Positions 44,871-54,307 of a stretch of 64,000 nucleotides of DNA are shown in pieces. Position numbers and translations under genes: made by a program. Source of the DNA: CAWCUK01 sp963798775 (GTDB lineage: Bacteria; Bacteroidota; Ignavibacteria; Ignavibacteriales; Ignavibacteriaceae); assembly GCA_963798775.1 (NCBI GenBank), contig CAWCUK010000001.1, positions 992,001-1,056,000 of the forward strand. The letters are read 5' to 3'. The notes beneath the pieces were generated by a model. That model did not search any database, was not told the DNA's origin, and saw nothing but the letters and a program-made list of their open reading frames with translations. Each line of letters begins with the position of its first letter. Position 1 is the first letter of the stretch.

Positions 44871-45596
44871 TTATCTTTTTTCTTGCTTTTGTTTAATAGG
44901 TAAACAAAGCTGGCTATGAGGCACGGCTTCTAATCTTGCTTTAGGAATTAATGGGCATGTATCGCATAGATGTTGGGGTTCTTCAACACAATCAACACAA
45001 ATTCCGTATGTTCCCGCATCAATTCTTTTTAAAGCATCTTCAAGATAACCTAAAAATTTATTCTCTCGTTGTGCGTAAAGAAAGGTTTTTTCACGCTCCA
45101 TCGCATCGGTACCTTGCTCAGCCATATGAAGTGAATACGGAGAATTTTCATTTATATACTCACCTGTTGTCGGATCAAGCATTTGATCGCGCAGGTTTTG
45201 CAGCTGATCAATTATTTCATCACGGCGCTCCAGAATAAGCGTCTTAAAATGTTCAAGATCTTTTTTGCTGTAACCTTTAATTTTAGCCATAGCTTTAGCA
45301 CGCGCTTCTGCTTGATTTACTTGAGGTTTTTGGTTTTCTTCATTCGTTGTCTTCTTTTTTGCCATAGTAGATGTTTTTCCAGTTTTTTTAACATTGGTTT
45401 TCGAATTATTTTTCTTCTTAGTTTCATCAATTTTTTTAGAAGCAGTTTTTTTACTTTCTACCGGCTTAGCTGTTTTTTTTGCCGCCGTTTTTGAGGAAGT
45501 TTTTTTTGTTTTCTTTACTTCCTCTTTGCCTTCAGCTTTTGATTTAGCGGAAGTTTTTTTTGAACTTGTACTTTTGGTTGTAGCTTTTTTAGCCAT
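44871..45596 (-). CDS. DksA/TraR-family zinc finger protein with histone H1-like basic tail
   Basis: A 241-residue protein in two parts. Residues 1-92 are almost only K, A, T, S and E (for example KKTSAKSKAEGKEEVKKTKK), like histone H1/Hc1 tails. Residues 100-235 are a DksA/TraR coiled coil and zinc finger: LILERRDEIIDQLQNLRDQM, RENKFLGYLEDALKRIDAGT, then GICVDCVEEPQHLCDTCP and RLEAVPHSQLC. The finger has five cysteines (200, 203, 211, 214, 231); the usual fourth ligand after C231 is lost (CLPI) and may be replaced by the added CxxC. DksA-like YlyA sits at this place in Bacillus. Strong RBS (AGAAGGAGAG). Confidence 0.88.
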   Translation of the reverse strand: MAKKATTKSTSSKKTSAKSKAEGKEEVKKTKKTSSKTAAKKTAKPVESKKTASKKIDETKKKNNSKTNVKKTGKTSTMAKKKTTNEENQKPQVNQAEARAKAMAKIKGYSKKDLEHFKTLILERRDEIIDQLQNLRDQMLDPTTGEYINENSPYSLHMAEQGTDAMEREKTFLYAQRENKFLGYLEDALKRIDAGTYGICVDCVEEPQHLCDTCPLIPKARLEAVPHSQLCLPIKQKQEKR

Positions 45597-45614
45597 AATC
45601 CCGCTCTCCTTCTT

Positions 45615-48600
45615 TTAGAGATTAGCCTTTTCAATTGAAATGGAGCATTGATACTCACCAATTTTCCAAACTTGTTTAATATTACCGTCCAAATTATCTT
45701 GGCTCATAACTTTTTCGGCTAGTGTTTCATTTGATATATAATCAGTAAATCCTTTTACGGCATTTACTACTTCTTTATCTCCATTATATAGAACGTTTAT
45801 TTTGTCGGTAACTTCAAAACCGGAATCTTTTCTCATGTTCTGAATTCGATTAACAAATTCCCTAGCCAAACCTTCCGCAATAAGCTCATCCGTTAATTCT
45901 GTATCAATTGCTACTGTTACTCCTTCTTCACTTTCAACTACCCAACCGGTTATCTCCGAGCTGATTATTTCTACATCTTCACGATTTACCGCTATTTCAT
46001 CTCCTCCGATATTAATATTTACACTGTCACCTGCTTCTAATTTAGCAATTTCATTTTTACCGAAATCTTTAATCGCGTTCGCAACCGGATTAACTTTTTT
46101 ACCAAATTTCGGGCCAATAGATTTAAAATTAGCTTTCGCGGCTTTATTTACTATTTCCGAATCATCATCCAGTATTACTAATTCTTTAATATTTACTTCG
46201 TCTAAAATTACATCTTTCATGTTAGAAAGCGCTTCTTTACTATCTTTATCAGCTACAACCATAATTTTTTTAAGCGGCTGTCTAACTTTTAAATTATTTT
46301 TCGCTCTTATCGCTCTTGTAAGATATACAACTTTTTGAGCAATCTCCATTCTTATTTCCAGGTCTTTATCCGAATAAGTGACTATCGGAAATTCAGCTAA
46401 ATGAACAGATTCATACTTTTCTTTTTTAGTAGCAGAATTTAAATTTTGATAAATTTCCTCAGAGATAAAAGGGATAAATGGAGAAGTTAATTTAGAAATA
46501 GTTATCAAACATTCATAAAGTGTTTGATATGCCGCAAGTTTATTTCTATTCATCTCCGATTTCCAAAACCGCCGGCGGCATCTTCTAACATACCAATTTG
46601 ATAAATGATCGATGGTAAAACTCTGCACCGCACGCGCGGCTTTTGTTACATCGTACGCATCCATCATTTCGTTAAATTCTTTTACTAAAGAATTTAATTT
46701 TGAAACAATCCATCTATCAATTTCCGGCCTTTCTTCATAAGGAACCGGGTCTTCTTCAAATATAAATCCGTCAATATTTGCATATAACGTAAAGAACGAA
46801 TAAGTATTAAGTAAAGTTCCAAAGAATTTTCTTTGAACTTCGGCCAAGCCTTCCTCATCAAATAAGGTGGGGCGCCATGGGGGACTTGTAGTTACCAAAT
46901 ACCATCTTGTAGCGTCAGCTCCGTATTTATCAAAAAGCATGAAAGGATCAACAGTATTGCCTTTGGATTTGGACATTTTCTGTCCGCTTTTATCCAGAAT
47001 TAATTCATTTACAATTATATTTTTATAAGCAACACTATCAAAAAGCATGGTAGAAATTGCGTGCAGAGTATAAAACCATCCTCTTGTTTGATCGATTCCT
47101 TCGCATATAAAATCCGCCGGAAAGAAATTCTTTTCGAATAAATCTTTATTTTCAAAAGGATAATGATATTGAGCAAACGGCATTGAGCCGGAATCGAACC
47201 AAACATCAATAAGTTCAGGAGTTCGTTTATATATTTTTCCGTTTTTCTCAAATAAAATTTTATCGACAAAAGGTTTGTGAAGATCTAATTCTTCATAATC
47301 TTTTACAGGAATTCTTTTCCCTTCATCTTCAATAAAACCTTCTTTTAATTCTTCAATACTGCCTACGGCAAACATATCTCCGTCATTGTTTACCCAAATA
47401 GGAAGCGGCGTAGCCCAGAAACGGTCGCGTGAAAGAGCCCAATCTTTATTTTCTTCAAGCCAGTTTCCGAATCTTCCGGCACCAACTTCAGGCGGCTGCC
47501 AATTTATTGTTTTATTCAATTCAACCATTCTATCGGCAATAGAAGTAGTTCTAATAAACCATGATTCGCGCGCGTAATAAATTACCGGTACGTCTTCATG
47601 CCGCCAGCTGAAAGGATAAGAGTGAGTAATTGTTTCTTTTCTGTAAAGTTTATCTTCGATTTTTAATTTATAGATAATATCTTTATCGGCGTCTTTAACA
47701 AATTGTCCCGCAAAATCGGTTACTTCATCAGTAAATAATCCGCCGCGAGTAACCGGCTGCAACATCGGGAGATCATATTTTTTAGAGAGATCATAATCAT
47801 CCGCACCAAAGGCCGGAGCAATGTGAACAATTCCTGAACCGTCTTCCGTGCTTACAAATTCAGCGATGGTAACATAGAAAGCCTTTTTATCCGCGCTTAC
47901 ATAAGTAAAAAGCTGTTCATATTCTATTCCTTCAAGATCTTTGCCTTTTATTTCCTGAAGAATTTCATAATCGCCGTCGATCACATTTAATCGTTCTTTC
48001 GCGAGAATTATATTTTTTTCTTTATGATGAATTTTCACATAATCAACATCGGGTCCTACGGCAAGAGCTACGTTTGAGATTAAAGTCCAAGGAGTCGTAG
48101 TCCAAACAAGAAAATGATCATCAGAATTTTTTATTTTGAAAAGGACATATACAGAAGGATCTTTAGTTTCCCGGTAGCCGAGCGCGAGTTCGTGGGAAGA
48201 TAAAACAGTTTCTGATTTCGGATCCTGCGGAACAATTTTATAATCTTTATAAATCAATCCTTTATCGAATAAAGTTTTCAGCGCCCACCAGACCGATTCA
48301 ATGTAATTATTATCCAGAGTAATATAGGCAGTATCCAAATTAATCCAGTAACCCATTCGGGTTGTCATCTTTTCCCACAAATCGAGATAAACAAAAACAG
48401 ATTCGCGGCATTTTTGGTTATATTTTTCAATTCCGTAATCTATAATTTCGCTTTTATGTTTTATCCCGATTTTCTTTTCAACTTCAATTTCAACCGGAAG
48501 TCCGTGAGTATCCCAGCCGGCTTTTCTTTCAACCCTATAACCTTGAAGTGTTTTATAACGGCAGACTAAATCTTTTAATGTTCTCGCCATTACATGGTGA

Positions 48601-48767
48601 ATACCCGGTTTTCCGTTTGCTGTAGGCGGGCCTTCATAAAAATTAAAAGATTTAGCTTCGTCTCTTGAAGAGATACTTTTTTCAAATATTTTATTTTCTT
48701 CCCAAAATTTTAGAATTCTCTCTTCTATTTCGGGATAATTTATTTTTTCTAAATTTTGCTTGAACAT
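45615..48767 (-). CDS. ileS: Isoleucyl-tRNA synthetase
   Basis: A 1050-residue class I synthetase. The HIGH-equivalent is FYEGPPTANGKPGIHHVMAR near residue 48, the editing domain follows (FLVWTTTPWTLISNVALAVG, GIVHIAPAFGADDYDL), and the KMSKS loop is LDKSGQKMSKSKGNTVDPF near 595. Length and the IHHVMAR form fit the IleS2 (eukaryote-like, often mupirocin-tolerant) subtype rather than IleS1; no C-terminal zinc finger is apparent. Intact in frame, unlike proS and cysS. It sits between the coiled-coil membrane gene and dksA, as in the Bacillus division cluster order. Confidence 0.96.
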   Translation of the reverse strand: MFKQNLEKINYPEIEERILKFWEENKIFEKSISSRDEAKSFNFYEGPPTANGKPGIHHVMARTLKDLVCRYKTLQGYRVERKAGWDTHGLPVEIEVEKKIGIKHKSEIIDYGIEKYNQKCRESVFVYLDLWEKMTTRMGYWINLDTAYITLDNNYIESVWWALKTLFDKGLIYKDYKIVPQDPKSETVLSSHELALGYRETKDPSVYVLFKIKNSDDHFLVWTTTPWTLISNVALAVGPDVDYVKIHHKEKNIILAKERLNVIDGDYEILQEIKGKDLEGIEYEQLFTYVSADKKAFYVTIAEFVSTEDGSGIVHIAPAFGADDYDLSKKYDLPMLQPVTRGGLFTDEVTDFAGQFVKDADKDIIYKLKIEDKLYRKETITHSYPFSWRHEDVPVIYYARESWFIRTTSIADRMVELNKTINWQPPEVGAGRFGNWLEENKDWALSRDRFWATPLPIWVNNDGDMFAVGSIEELKEGFIEDEGKRIPVKDYEELDLHKPFVDKILFEKNGKIYKRTPELIDVWFDSGSMPFAQYHYPFENKDLFEKNFFPADFICEGIDQTRGWFYTLHAISTMLFDSVAYKNIIVNELILDKSGQKMSKSKGNTVDPFMLFDKYGADATRWYLVTTSPPWRPTLFDEEGLAEVQRKFFGTLLNTYSFFTLYANIDGFIFEEDPVPYEERPEIDRWIVSKLNSLVKEFNEMMDAYDVTKAARAVQSFTIDHLSNWYVRRCRRRFWKSEMNRNKLAAYQTLYECLITISKLTSPFIPFISEEIYQNLNSATKKEKYESVHLAEFPIVTYSDKDLEIRMEIAQKVVYLTRAIRAKNNLKVRQPLKKIMVVADKDSKEALSNMKDVILDEVNIKELVILDDDSEIVNKAAKANFKSIGPKFGKKVNPVANAIKDFGKNEIAKLEAGDSVNINIGGDEIAVNREDVEIISSEITGWVVESEEGVTVAIDTELTDELIAEGLAREFVNRIQNMRKDSGFEVTDKINVLYNGDKEVVNAVKGFTDYISNETLAEKVMSQDNLDGNIKQVWKIGEYQCSISIEKANL

Positions 48768-48864
48768 TTTGTGTAACTGTTAACCTTTACTTGGAGTTTA
48801 CTTTTTAAAATATTTTTACTAAAAACTTTATCCAATGTCATCATATTTTTTTATTAATTCTTTT

Positions 48865-49443
48865 TCAGCCTGAATAAATTCCTTTAAGTTCTTTTTCAAT
48901 TCTTTCCTTCTTTAAGAAGGTATTTTTCGCATTTGCGTCCGCATCATTCAAAATTCTTTGTGCTTTTACCTTTGCTTCTCTTAAAACAAGTTCGGCTTCT
49001 TTTTTCGAATCTTTTATTGCGTCTTCATAAATTTTTACTTTTTCTTTCATCACTAAAAATTCATTTTGCATTGTAAAAATTTCAACCACAGACATTCCGA
49101 AAAAAGCCATAGAGCCGAGAGTGATATTTCTTAAACTGTAAAGAATTAAATTTTCCGTCAACAATTCATTAGCCGAAAAATAATCTCTAAAAAAAGATAT
49201 CATTAAAACACTAATTATAGTCGCGGCAATTATTGTAGCAAAAACAATTTTTCCGCCGAAATGCCAGCCGAGAGTTTTATTTATAAACCAGCCGCACGCA
49301 AAGCATAAAAAAGAAAGAACAAACCAAACCGCAAAATTATTTTCTCCGAATTTGAATAAATCTGTATTTAAGAAATTGGATGAAAACATTAATACACCCA
49401 ATAGAACCGGAGTTAAATAATTATACAGAGGTTTCTTTTCCAT
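48865..49443 (-). CDS. Membrane protein with C-terminal coiled coil
   Basis: A 192-residue protein with four predicted membrane helices (about residues 10-28, 37-53, 63-85, 105-125) and a cytoplasmic coiled coil from 130 to 185 (KVKIYEDAIKDSKKEAELVL, REAKVKAQRILNDADANAKN) resembling the b-subunit-like tether of ATP synthase or the DivIVA coiled coil upstream. Its ATG overlaps the punA stop (TAATG). No family is recognised. In the Bacillus cluster this slot is occupied by ylmG/ylmH, so it may stand in for YlmG as a membrane partner of division proteins; this is conjecture. Confidence 0.6.
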   Translation of the reverse strand: MEKKPLYNYLTPVLLGVLMFSSNFLNTDLFKFGENNFAVWFVLSFLCFACGWFINKTLGWHFGGKIVFATIIAATIISVLMISFFRDYFSANELLTENLILYSLRNITLGSMAFFGMSVVEIFTMQNEFLVMKEKVKIYEDAIKDSKKEAELVLREAKVKAQRILNDADANAKNTFLKKERIEKELKGIYSG

Positions 49444-50266
49444 TATATCCTTTTAATAACTTCTTTCATTATGAAAGTCATTTTAGGTTCGGCAGCCATT
49501 GCGGCCGCAATAATTTCTTCAACATTTACCGGCTTTAACAGCTTCGGGAAAACATTCATCGGTAATAATACTCATTCCTAAAACTCTCATTCCCATATGA
49601 TTAGCCACAATATTTTCGGGAATAGTTGACATTCCGACAACATCGGCGCCGGTTGCTCTTAAAAATCTATATTCGGCACTAGTTTCCAGATTAGGCCCGG
49701 GAACAGCTACATAAACTCCTTTATGAACTTTTATTTTATTTTCCAAAGCGACATCTTCGGCTAAAGCAATAAGTTCGTTATTATAAGGTTCACTCATGTC
49801 AGGAAATCTCGGGCCGAGTTCTTCTTCATTTTTACCGATTAAAGGATTATCGCCCAATAGATTTATATGATCTATCATCAGCATAAAATCGCCGCTTCTA
49901 TACATGCGGATTCATTCCCCCGCAAGCATTTGAAACAAGAAGAGTTTCTACACCTAAAAATTTCATTACGCGAACCGGGAAAGAAATCTGCTGCATCGAA
50001 TAGCCTTCATAATAATGAAAGCGGCCTTGCATAGCTACGACTTTTTTATTCCCGATTGAACCGAAAATTAATTTCCCTTTGTGAGATTCTACAGTTGATA
50101 AAGGAAAATGAGGAAGTTCGGAGTAATCAATTTCATGCTCAATTTCAATTTCTTTAACCAAACCGCCTAAGCCGGTTCCTAAAATTATACCTACGGGATA
50201 AACGTCCCTTGTATATTTTTTAATTACTTCAAGTGTTTCTTTTATTTTAGATATTAATTCGCCCAT
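49443..50266 (-). CDS. punA: Purine nucleoside phosphorylase (PNP I, trimeric), frameshifted
   Basis: Phosphorolyses guanosine and inosine in purine salvage. Motifs: GIILGTGLGGLVKEIEIE near residue 26, VVAMQGRFHYYEGYSMQQIS near 80, LLVSNACGGMNP near 108, and VPGPNLETSAEYRFLRATGA near 190, followed by GMSTIPENIVANHMGMRVLG. Two single-base insertions break it, an extra G at about 49903 (NPH-YRSGDFM) and one at 49533 (EAVK-PVNVEEIIAAAMAAEP). Correcting both gives 273 residues ending MKEVIKRI at 49443. It begins four bases after divIVA stops, in the middle of the division-like cluster. Confidence 0.9.
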
Positions 50267-50270
50267 CTGC

Positions 50271-50807
50271 CTACAATAGTTTGTTTACAATATCGTTTAC
50301 ATCAATATCGATGTTTTTAGCTTGTTCTAATTTTTTTAAAACCGGATTTTCTTCCCCGGCTTCCTCTACTTTCATTGAAAGAAGATGAGCTTGAGAATTA
50401 ATAATTGCTTTAAGTTTCGCAATTATAAGATCTTTTTCTTCCCTTAAACTTATAACTGCGCTTCTAACTTCGTTTGCGTTTTCCCTGGCTTTTTCAAGTA
50501 TTTGAGAAGCTTTAATTTCCGCTTCTTTTATCATTAAACTTGTTTGTTTTTTTGTAGATTCAATTGCTTTTGATGAAGATTCCTGAGCTCGTAATAAAGT
50601 ATCCTGCAGGTTTTTTTCAATTCTCCTGAATTCTACAAGTTTAACATTCGCATTTTCTAATTCCTTATGAAGAGAATCATTTTCTTTTTGAACGGTTTCA
50701 AATTCATCGGCAAGTTTTTCAAGGAAAGCTTGAACTTCTTCCTTATCATATCCTCTGAAAGAAGTATTGAATTCCTGCTTTTTTATACTAATCGGGGAAA
50801 TTTTCAT
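50271..50807 (-). CDS. DivIVA-domain protein
   Basis: A 178-residue coiled-coil protein. The N-terminal DivIVA domain is clear: ISPISIKKQEFNTSFRGYDK with the FRGYD motif, then EVQAFLEKLADEFE. The rest is a long heptad coil (KNLQDTLLRAQESSSKAIES, MIKEAEIKASQILEKARENA). In Gram-positives DivIVA marks curved membrane at poles and septa; in diderm Ignavibacteria-like cells its role is not established. Its ATG overlaps the yggS stop by four bases, and punA starts four bases after it, so translation is coupled. Confidence 0.88.
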   Translation of the reverse strand: MKISPISIKKQEFNTSFRGYDKEEVQAFLEKLADEFETVQKENDSLHKELENANVKLVEFRRIEKNLQDTLLRAQESSSKAIESTKKQTSLMIKEAEIKASQILEKARENANEVRSAVISLREEKDLIIAKLKAIINSQAHLLSMKVEEAGEENPVLKKLEQAKNIDIDVNDIVNKLL

Positions 50808-51505
50808 ATTTCCTTCCAGTCTTTTGAATAATCTCTTTCACCGAAAATTGCCGATCCGATTCTCAACATAGTAGCGCCTTCTTCAATTGCTATTTCAAAA
50901 TCATTAGACATTCCCATTGAAAGCTCGGTAAGATTATACCCGTTTTCATTTATCTTTTCTTTAAGATTTCTCAAATAACCGAAACTTTCTCTAATTATTT
51001 TTTTGTCATCGGTAAAAGGCGCAATCGTCATTAAACCGACAAGTTCAATATTCTGAAATTCCTTACAATAATTAGCTAAATCAAAAACTTCGCTCTTGTC
51101 AGTTAATCCCGATTTTGTTTCTTCATCAGAAGTTTTAACCTGCAAAAGCACTTTCTGAACTTTATTATTTTTAGCGGCGTATTTATTTATCTCGGAAGCA
51201 AGCATAAGAGAGCTGACTGAATGAATGTATTCGGCTGATTTTACTACAAACCGAACTTTGTTTCTTTGGAGATTTCCTATAAAATGCCAGATGGGTTTGT
51301 TCCCCAATTCACTGAATTTTGCGTCCAACTCTTGAGCTTTATTTTCTCCAAAATTCCGAATTCCCTCTTTGTATGCAGTTTCAATTTCGGTAACTCCAAA
51401 ATTTTTGGAGACAGCAATAATTTTTACTTCCGATAAATCTCTGCCGGACTCTTCACATTTCTGTGCTATTTTTGCTTTTATTATCTTAAAATTTTCAGCT
51501 ATCAT
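50804..51505 (-). CDS. YggS/PLPBP-family pyridoxal phosphate homeostasis protein
   Basis: A 233-residue PLP-binding protein that buffers vitamin B6. The PLP lysine lies in VKIIAVSKNFGVTEIETAYK near residue 32, followed by RNFGENKAQELDAKF and WHFIGNLQRNKVRFVVKSAE; the C-terminal SMGMSNDFEIAIEEGATMLR IG phosphate-binding end is intact. It opens the cluster that continues with divIVA, punA, a membrane protein, ileS, dksA, lspA, lspA and rluD. The Bacillus equivalent, ylmE, also opens that cluster. The gap to divergent pta is 263 bases, with no structure I can name. Confidence 0.93.
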   Translation of the reverse strand: MIAENFKIIKAKIAQKCEESGRDLSEVKIIAVSKNFGVTEIETAYKEGIRNFGENKAQELDAKFSELGNKPIWHFIGNLQRNKVRFVVKSAEYIHSVSSLMLASEINKYAAKNNKVQKVLLQVKTSDEETKSGLTDKSEVFDLANYCKEFQNIELVGLMTIAPFTDDKKIIRESFGYLRNLKEKINENGYNLTELSMGMSNDFEIAIEEGATMLRIGSAIFGERDYSKDWKEI

Positions 51506-51768
51506 AATTAATTTAAGATTGTGAATTTATATCTTTTAGAATCAATAATCAACGAAAAACGACAGCATAACATTTATATTAAATAAACTTAAATAATAGG
51601 GATTATTAAGGTAAAATTCATCTTTTTAAATTAAATAAATTATTCTATAAATGTTTTTTATTCTAAATCATAGAATTTTTGTTGTTTTTATTCATTTCTA
51701 TCAAAAATTGTATTTTAATTTTAGTAATTTTGATATGACATTTCTACAAAAAGGGAGAATGATTAAGA

Positions 51769-52740
51769 ATGGAAATATTAGAAAAAATAATTGATTTAGC
51801 CTCAAAAACTAAAAGGACGATAGTTTTACCCGAATCCCACGATGAAAGAGTTTTAAAAGCCGCTGAAGTTTTAGCGAAAAATAAAATTATTTCCGTAATT
51901 ACTTTGGGTAACGAAACAAAAATATTACAAGATGCCGAAAAACTAAATCTTGATTTTAGCGGCGTTAGAATTATTGATCCTGAAAAATCTGATAAATTAA
52001 GCGATTTCACAAATGTTTATTTTAATCTTCGAAAGAAAAAGGGAATTTCTTTTGAAGACGCGAAAGAAACTGTAAAGAAAGATCTTTTCTTCGGCGCGAT
52101 GATGGTAAAGGAAGGTTTGGCCGACGGCAGTGTGGCCGGGTCAACGGCTTCTACAGCAGATGTTTTAAGAGCGGGAATTCAGTGTGTGGGAATGCCGGAA
52201 GGAATATCTACTGTCTCCAGTTTTTTCCTTATGGTATTTCCGGAAAAAATTTATAGCTTTGCTGATTGCGCGGTTGTGCCCGCTCCCGATCCGGTTCAAT
52301 TAGCCGATATCGCGATTTCTACCGCTGATAATCATTTTAAATTAACAGGCGAAAAACCTTATGTAGCAATGCTTTCTTTTTCTACAAAAGGCAGCGCTAA
52401 ACATGAGACAATTGATAAAGTAATTGAAGCTTTAAAAATAGCAAAGCAAAAGCGCCCCGACTTAGAAATAGACGGCGAACTACAGTTTGATGCCGCTGTT
52501 ATTGATTCTATAGGAAGAAGAAAAGCTCCCGGAAGTGAAGTTGCCGGAAGAGCTAATGTTTTAGTTTTCCCTGATCTTAACGCGGGAAATATCGGTTATA
52601 AAATCGCGCAAAGATTAGGCGGAGCAGAAGCAATCGGGCCGCTGATTCAAGGATTAAAACGTCCTTTTTTCGATTTAAGCCGCGGGTGCAGTGTTGATGA
52701 TATAGTAAATACAGCCGCAATTGCTGCTTTAATGAGTTAA
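51769..52740 (+). CDS. pta: Phosphate acetyltransferase
   Basis: Interconverts acetyl-CoA and acetyl phosphate. The single PTA_PTB domain spans all 323 residues: RTIVLPESHDERVLKAAEVL near residue 17, DGSVAGSTASTADVLRAGIQ near 122, FADCAVVPAPDPVQLADIAI near 166, MLSFSTKGSAKHETIDKV near 206 and PDLNAGNIGYKIAQRLGGAE near 270. Length matches the short Pta form without the N-terminal DRTGG region. No ackA is nearby in this window. GGGAG lies a little far (12 bases) from the ATG. It ends with a strong terminator. Confidence 0.95.
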   Translation: MEILEKIIDLASKTKRTIVLPESHDERVLKAAEVLAKNKIISVITLGNETKILQDAEKLNLDFSGVRIIDPEKSDKLSDFTNVYFNLRKKKGISFEDAKETVKKDLFFGAMMVKEGLADGSVAGSTASTADVLRAGIQCVGMPEGISTVSSFFLMVFPEKIYSFADCAVVPAPDPVQLADIAISTADNHFKLTGEKPYVAMLSFSTKGSAKHETIDKVIEALKIAKQKRPDLEIDGELQFDAAVIDSIGRRKAPGSEVAGRANVLVFPDLNAGNIGYKIAQRLGGAEAIGPLIQGLKRPFFDLSRGCSVDDIVNTAAIAALMS

Positions 52741-52757
52741 AATATTTCTCATCTTTT

Positions 52758-52796
52758 AAAACCTGCTCTTATTTATTTGAGCAGGTTTTTTATTTT
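52758..52796 (+). terminator. Intrinsic terminator of pta
   Basis: Eleven-bp perfect stem, AAAACCTGCTC (52758-52768) with GAGCAGGTTTT (52779-52789), a ten-base loop, and a run of Ts continuing to 52797. It begins 18 bases after the pta stop. Confidence 0.92.
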
Positions 52797-52903
52797 TTAA
52801 TATATATATCTATATTCTCTTATCATGTTTCTGCTAAAGTTATTTCCGCCATATTAATCTAACTTTTATGAAAGATTTACACTTTCATTATGGAGAACCT
52901 TAA

Positions 52904-53482
52904 ATGAAAAAAATATTTTTAGTGATTTTGTTTTCTGTCTGTTTTTTTAGTTTTTTACAAGCACAAGCAAATTCTGATTCAACCGGGATGAAAATGAAAA
53001 ACAGCATAAATGATATTGTAGTTAAAGATATGTCAGGTAAAAAGATTCCGCTTTCATCTTACAACGGGAAAGTACTATTAATTGTTAACGTAGCCAGCAA
53101 ATGCGGTTTTACTCCTCAATACGAAGGTTTGGAAAAAATTTATAAAAAATATAACGATAAAGGATTTGAAATTTTAGCCTTTCCCTGCAACGATTTCGGC
53201 GGGCAGGAACCAGGAACAAACGAAGAGATAAAAAATTTCTGTTCATCCAAATATGATGTTACATTTAAATTATTTGATAAAATAAAAGTTTTGGGAGATG
53301 AAAAAATTCCTTTATACGCAAAGTTAACCGATAATGATGTTACCGGAAAATCGGATATAAAATGGAATTTTGAAAAATTCTTGATTTCCAAAGACGGCAG
53401 AATAGTAGAACGCTTCCGAAGTAAAATAAAACCTACAGACGAAGAATTAACCTCCGCGATTGAAGCGGAGCTAAAGAAGTAA
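52904..53482 (+). CDS. Exported glutathione peroxidase-like thiol peroxidase
   Basis: A 192-residue protein with an N-terminal signal peptide (residues 1-22, SFLQAQ) and a GPx domain. The peroxidatic cysteine is in LIVNVASKCGFTPQYEGLEK near residue 60, then FEILAFPCNDFGGQEPGTNE with the glutamine, and KWNFEKFLISKDG near 150 with the tryptophan of the catalytic triad. Cys replaces selenocysteine, so thioredoxin is the likely reductant. Located in the periplasm by prediction. GGAG lies eight bases before the start. Single-gene unit, convergent with the TonB receptor genes. Confidence 0.92.
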   Translation: MKKIFLVILFSVCFFSFLQAQANSDSTGMKMKNSINDIVVKDMSGKKIPLSSYNGKVLLIVNVASKCGFTPQYEGLEKIYKKYNDKGFEILAFPCNDFGGQEPGTNEEIKNFCSSKYDVTFKLFDKIKVLGDEKIPLYAKLTDNDVTGKSDIKWNFEKFLISKDGRIVERFRSKIKPTDEELTSAIEAELKK

Positions 53483-53552
53483 AATTATTTAAGAATTATT
53501 TTTTTAGTTTTTATCGCGGATGAAGCTATATAACCGTAAGCGTTAGTAACGT

Positions 53553-54305
53553 TCACTTGCCTGATCTTTTAAATTGATAGTTGTAGTTATTAATATCATA
53601 AGCGCCTATTTCAATATAAACCGAATCAATTTTTGAACCGGCAGTAATTTCCCGTGAATATGAGCCGGCTTCAATTAATGAATCTAAACCGATATATTCT
53701 GATCTGCTTACGGAAATATTGCGATATTCATAAACAAGATTTCCATTATTTCTTCCTACAATAACCGAATCATAAAAATAATAAGTAACGGAAAAGTTAT
53801 AATATCTTGCCCCATCGCATTTATCCCATGATATTCTAAAATTGGCATTTCCTTTATCATCTTCATTTATTTTTTTAACCTCATTTATGTTAAAGTCTCC
53901 TATAGTTTTTATTTTACCTTCGGCCAGTTGGTTGTTTGAGGCAATTTGCACTATATATTCCTTGTTCGACTCAATTACAATTTTTTCAGAGTTTGTATAA
54001 AAGCGGTGCAAATTTAACTTATTAGTATCAATTCTAAAATTATTGCAAACAAAATTTTCTCCGGATATAGTAACTTTTGCGTTTGTCTCAAAAGCTTCAT
54101 CCGGATTCAGCCAGGGCGTTGGTGAATGGAACTCAAAGTTAATCGGCAAGGTTTTATAGATTTTAATCTGCTGGTTTGCATCGCGATTAATTAAATTTAC
54201 ATTTACACATTTATTAATATCAATTTCACCCGGATCACTTAAATTTTCACACGACGAGAATAGTAAACCAAGTAAGACAGAAGTAATTATTATTGAAATT
54301 TTCAT
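53553..54305 (-). CDS. Lipoprotein after TonB receptor, DUF4249-like
   Basis: A 250-residue lipoprotein (LLGLLFSSCENLSDPGEID, cysteine near residue 19). The rest is beta-rich (KVTISGENFVCNN, KIVIESNKEYIVQIASNNQL, RISWDKCDGARYYNFSVTYY), with a fibronectin-like second half. Position two bases after the TonB receptor stop, same strand, is the usual place of DUF4249 lipoproteins in Bacteroidota, and the N-terminal half fits that family loosely. Probably an outer-membrane partner in uptake. Family assignment is tentative. Confidence 0.6.
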   Translation of the reverse strand: MKISIIITSVLLGLLFSSCENLSDPGEIDINKCVNVNLINRDANQQIKIYKTLPINFEFHSPTPWLNPDEAFETNAKVTISGENFVCNNFRIDTNKLNLHRFYTNSEKIVIESNKEYIVQIASNNQLAEGKIKTIGDFNINEVKKINEDDKGNANFRISWDKCDGARYYNFSVTYYFYDSVIVGRNNGNLVYEYRNISVSRSEYIGLDSLIEAGSYSREITAGSKIDSVYIEIGAYDINNYNYQFKRSGK

Positions 54306-54307
54306 GA

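Noticed and set aside
51506..51768. Promoter pair between yggS and pta
   Set aside because: Several TTG/TATxTT-like matches exist in this very AT-rich gap; none stands out enough to name.
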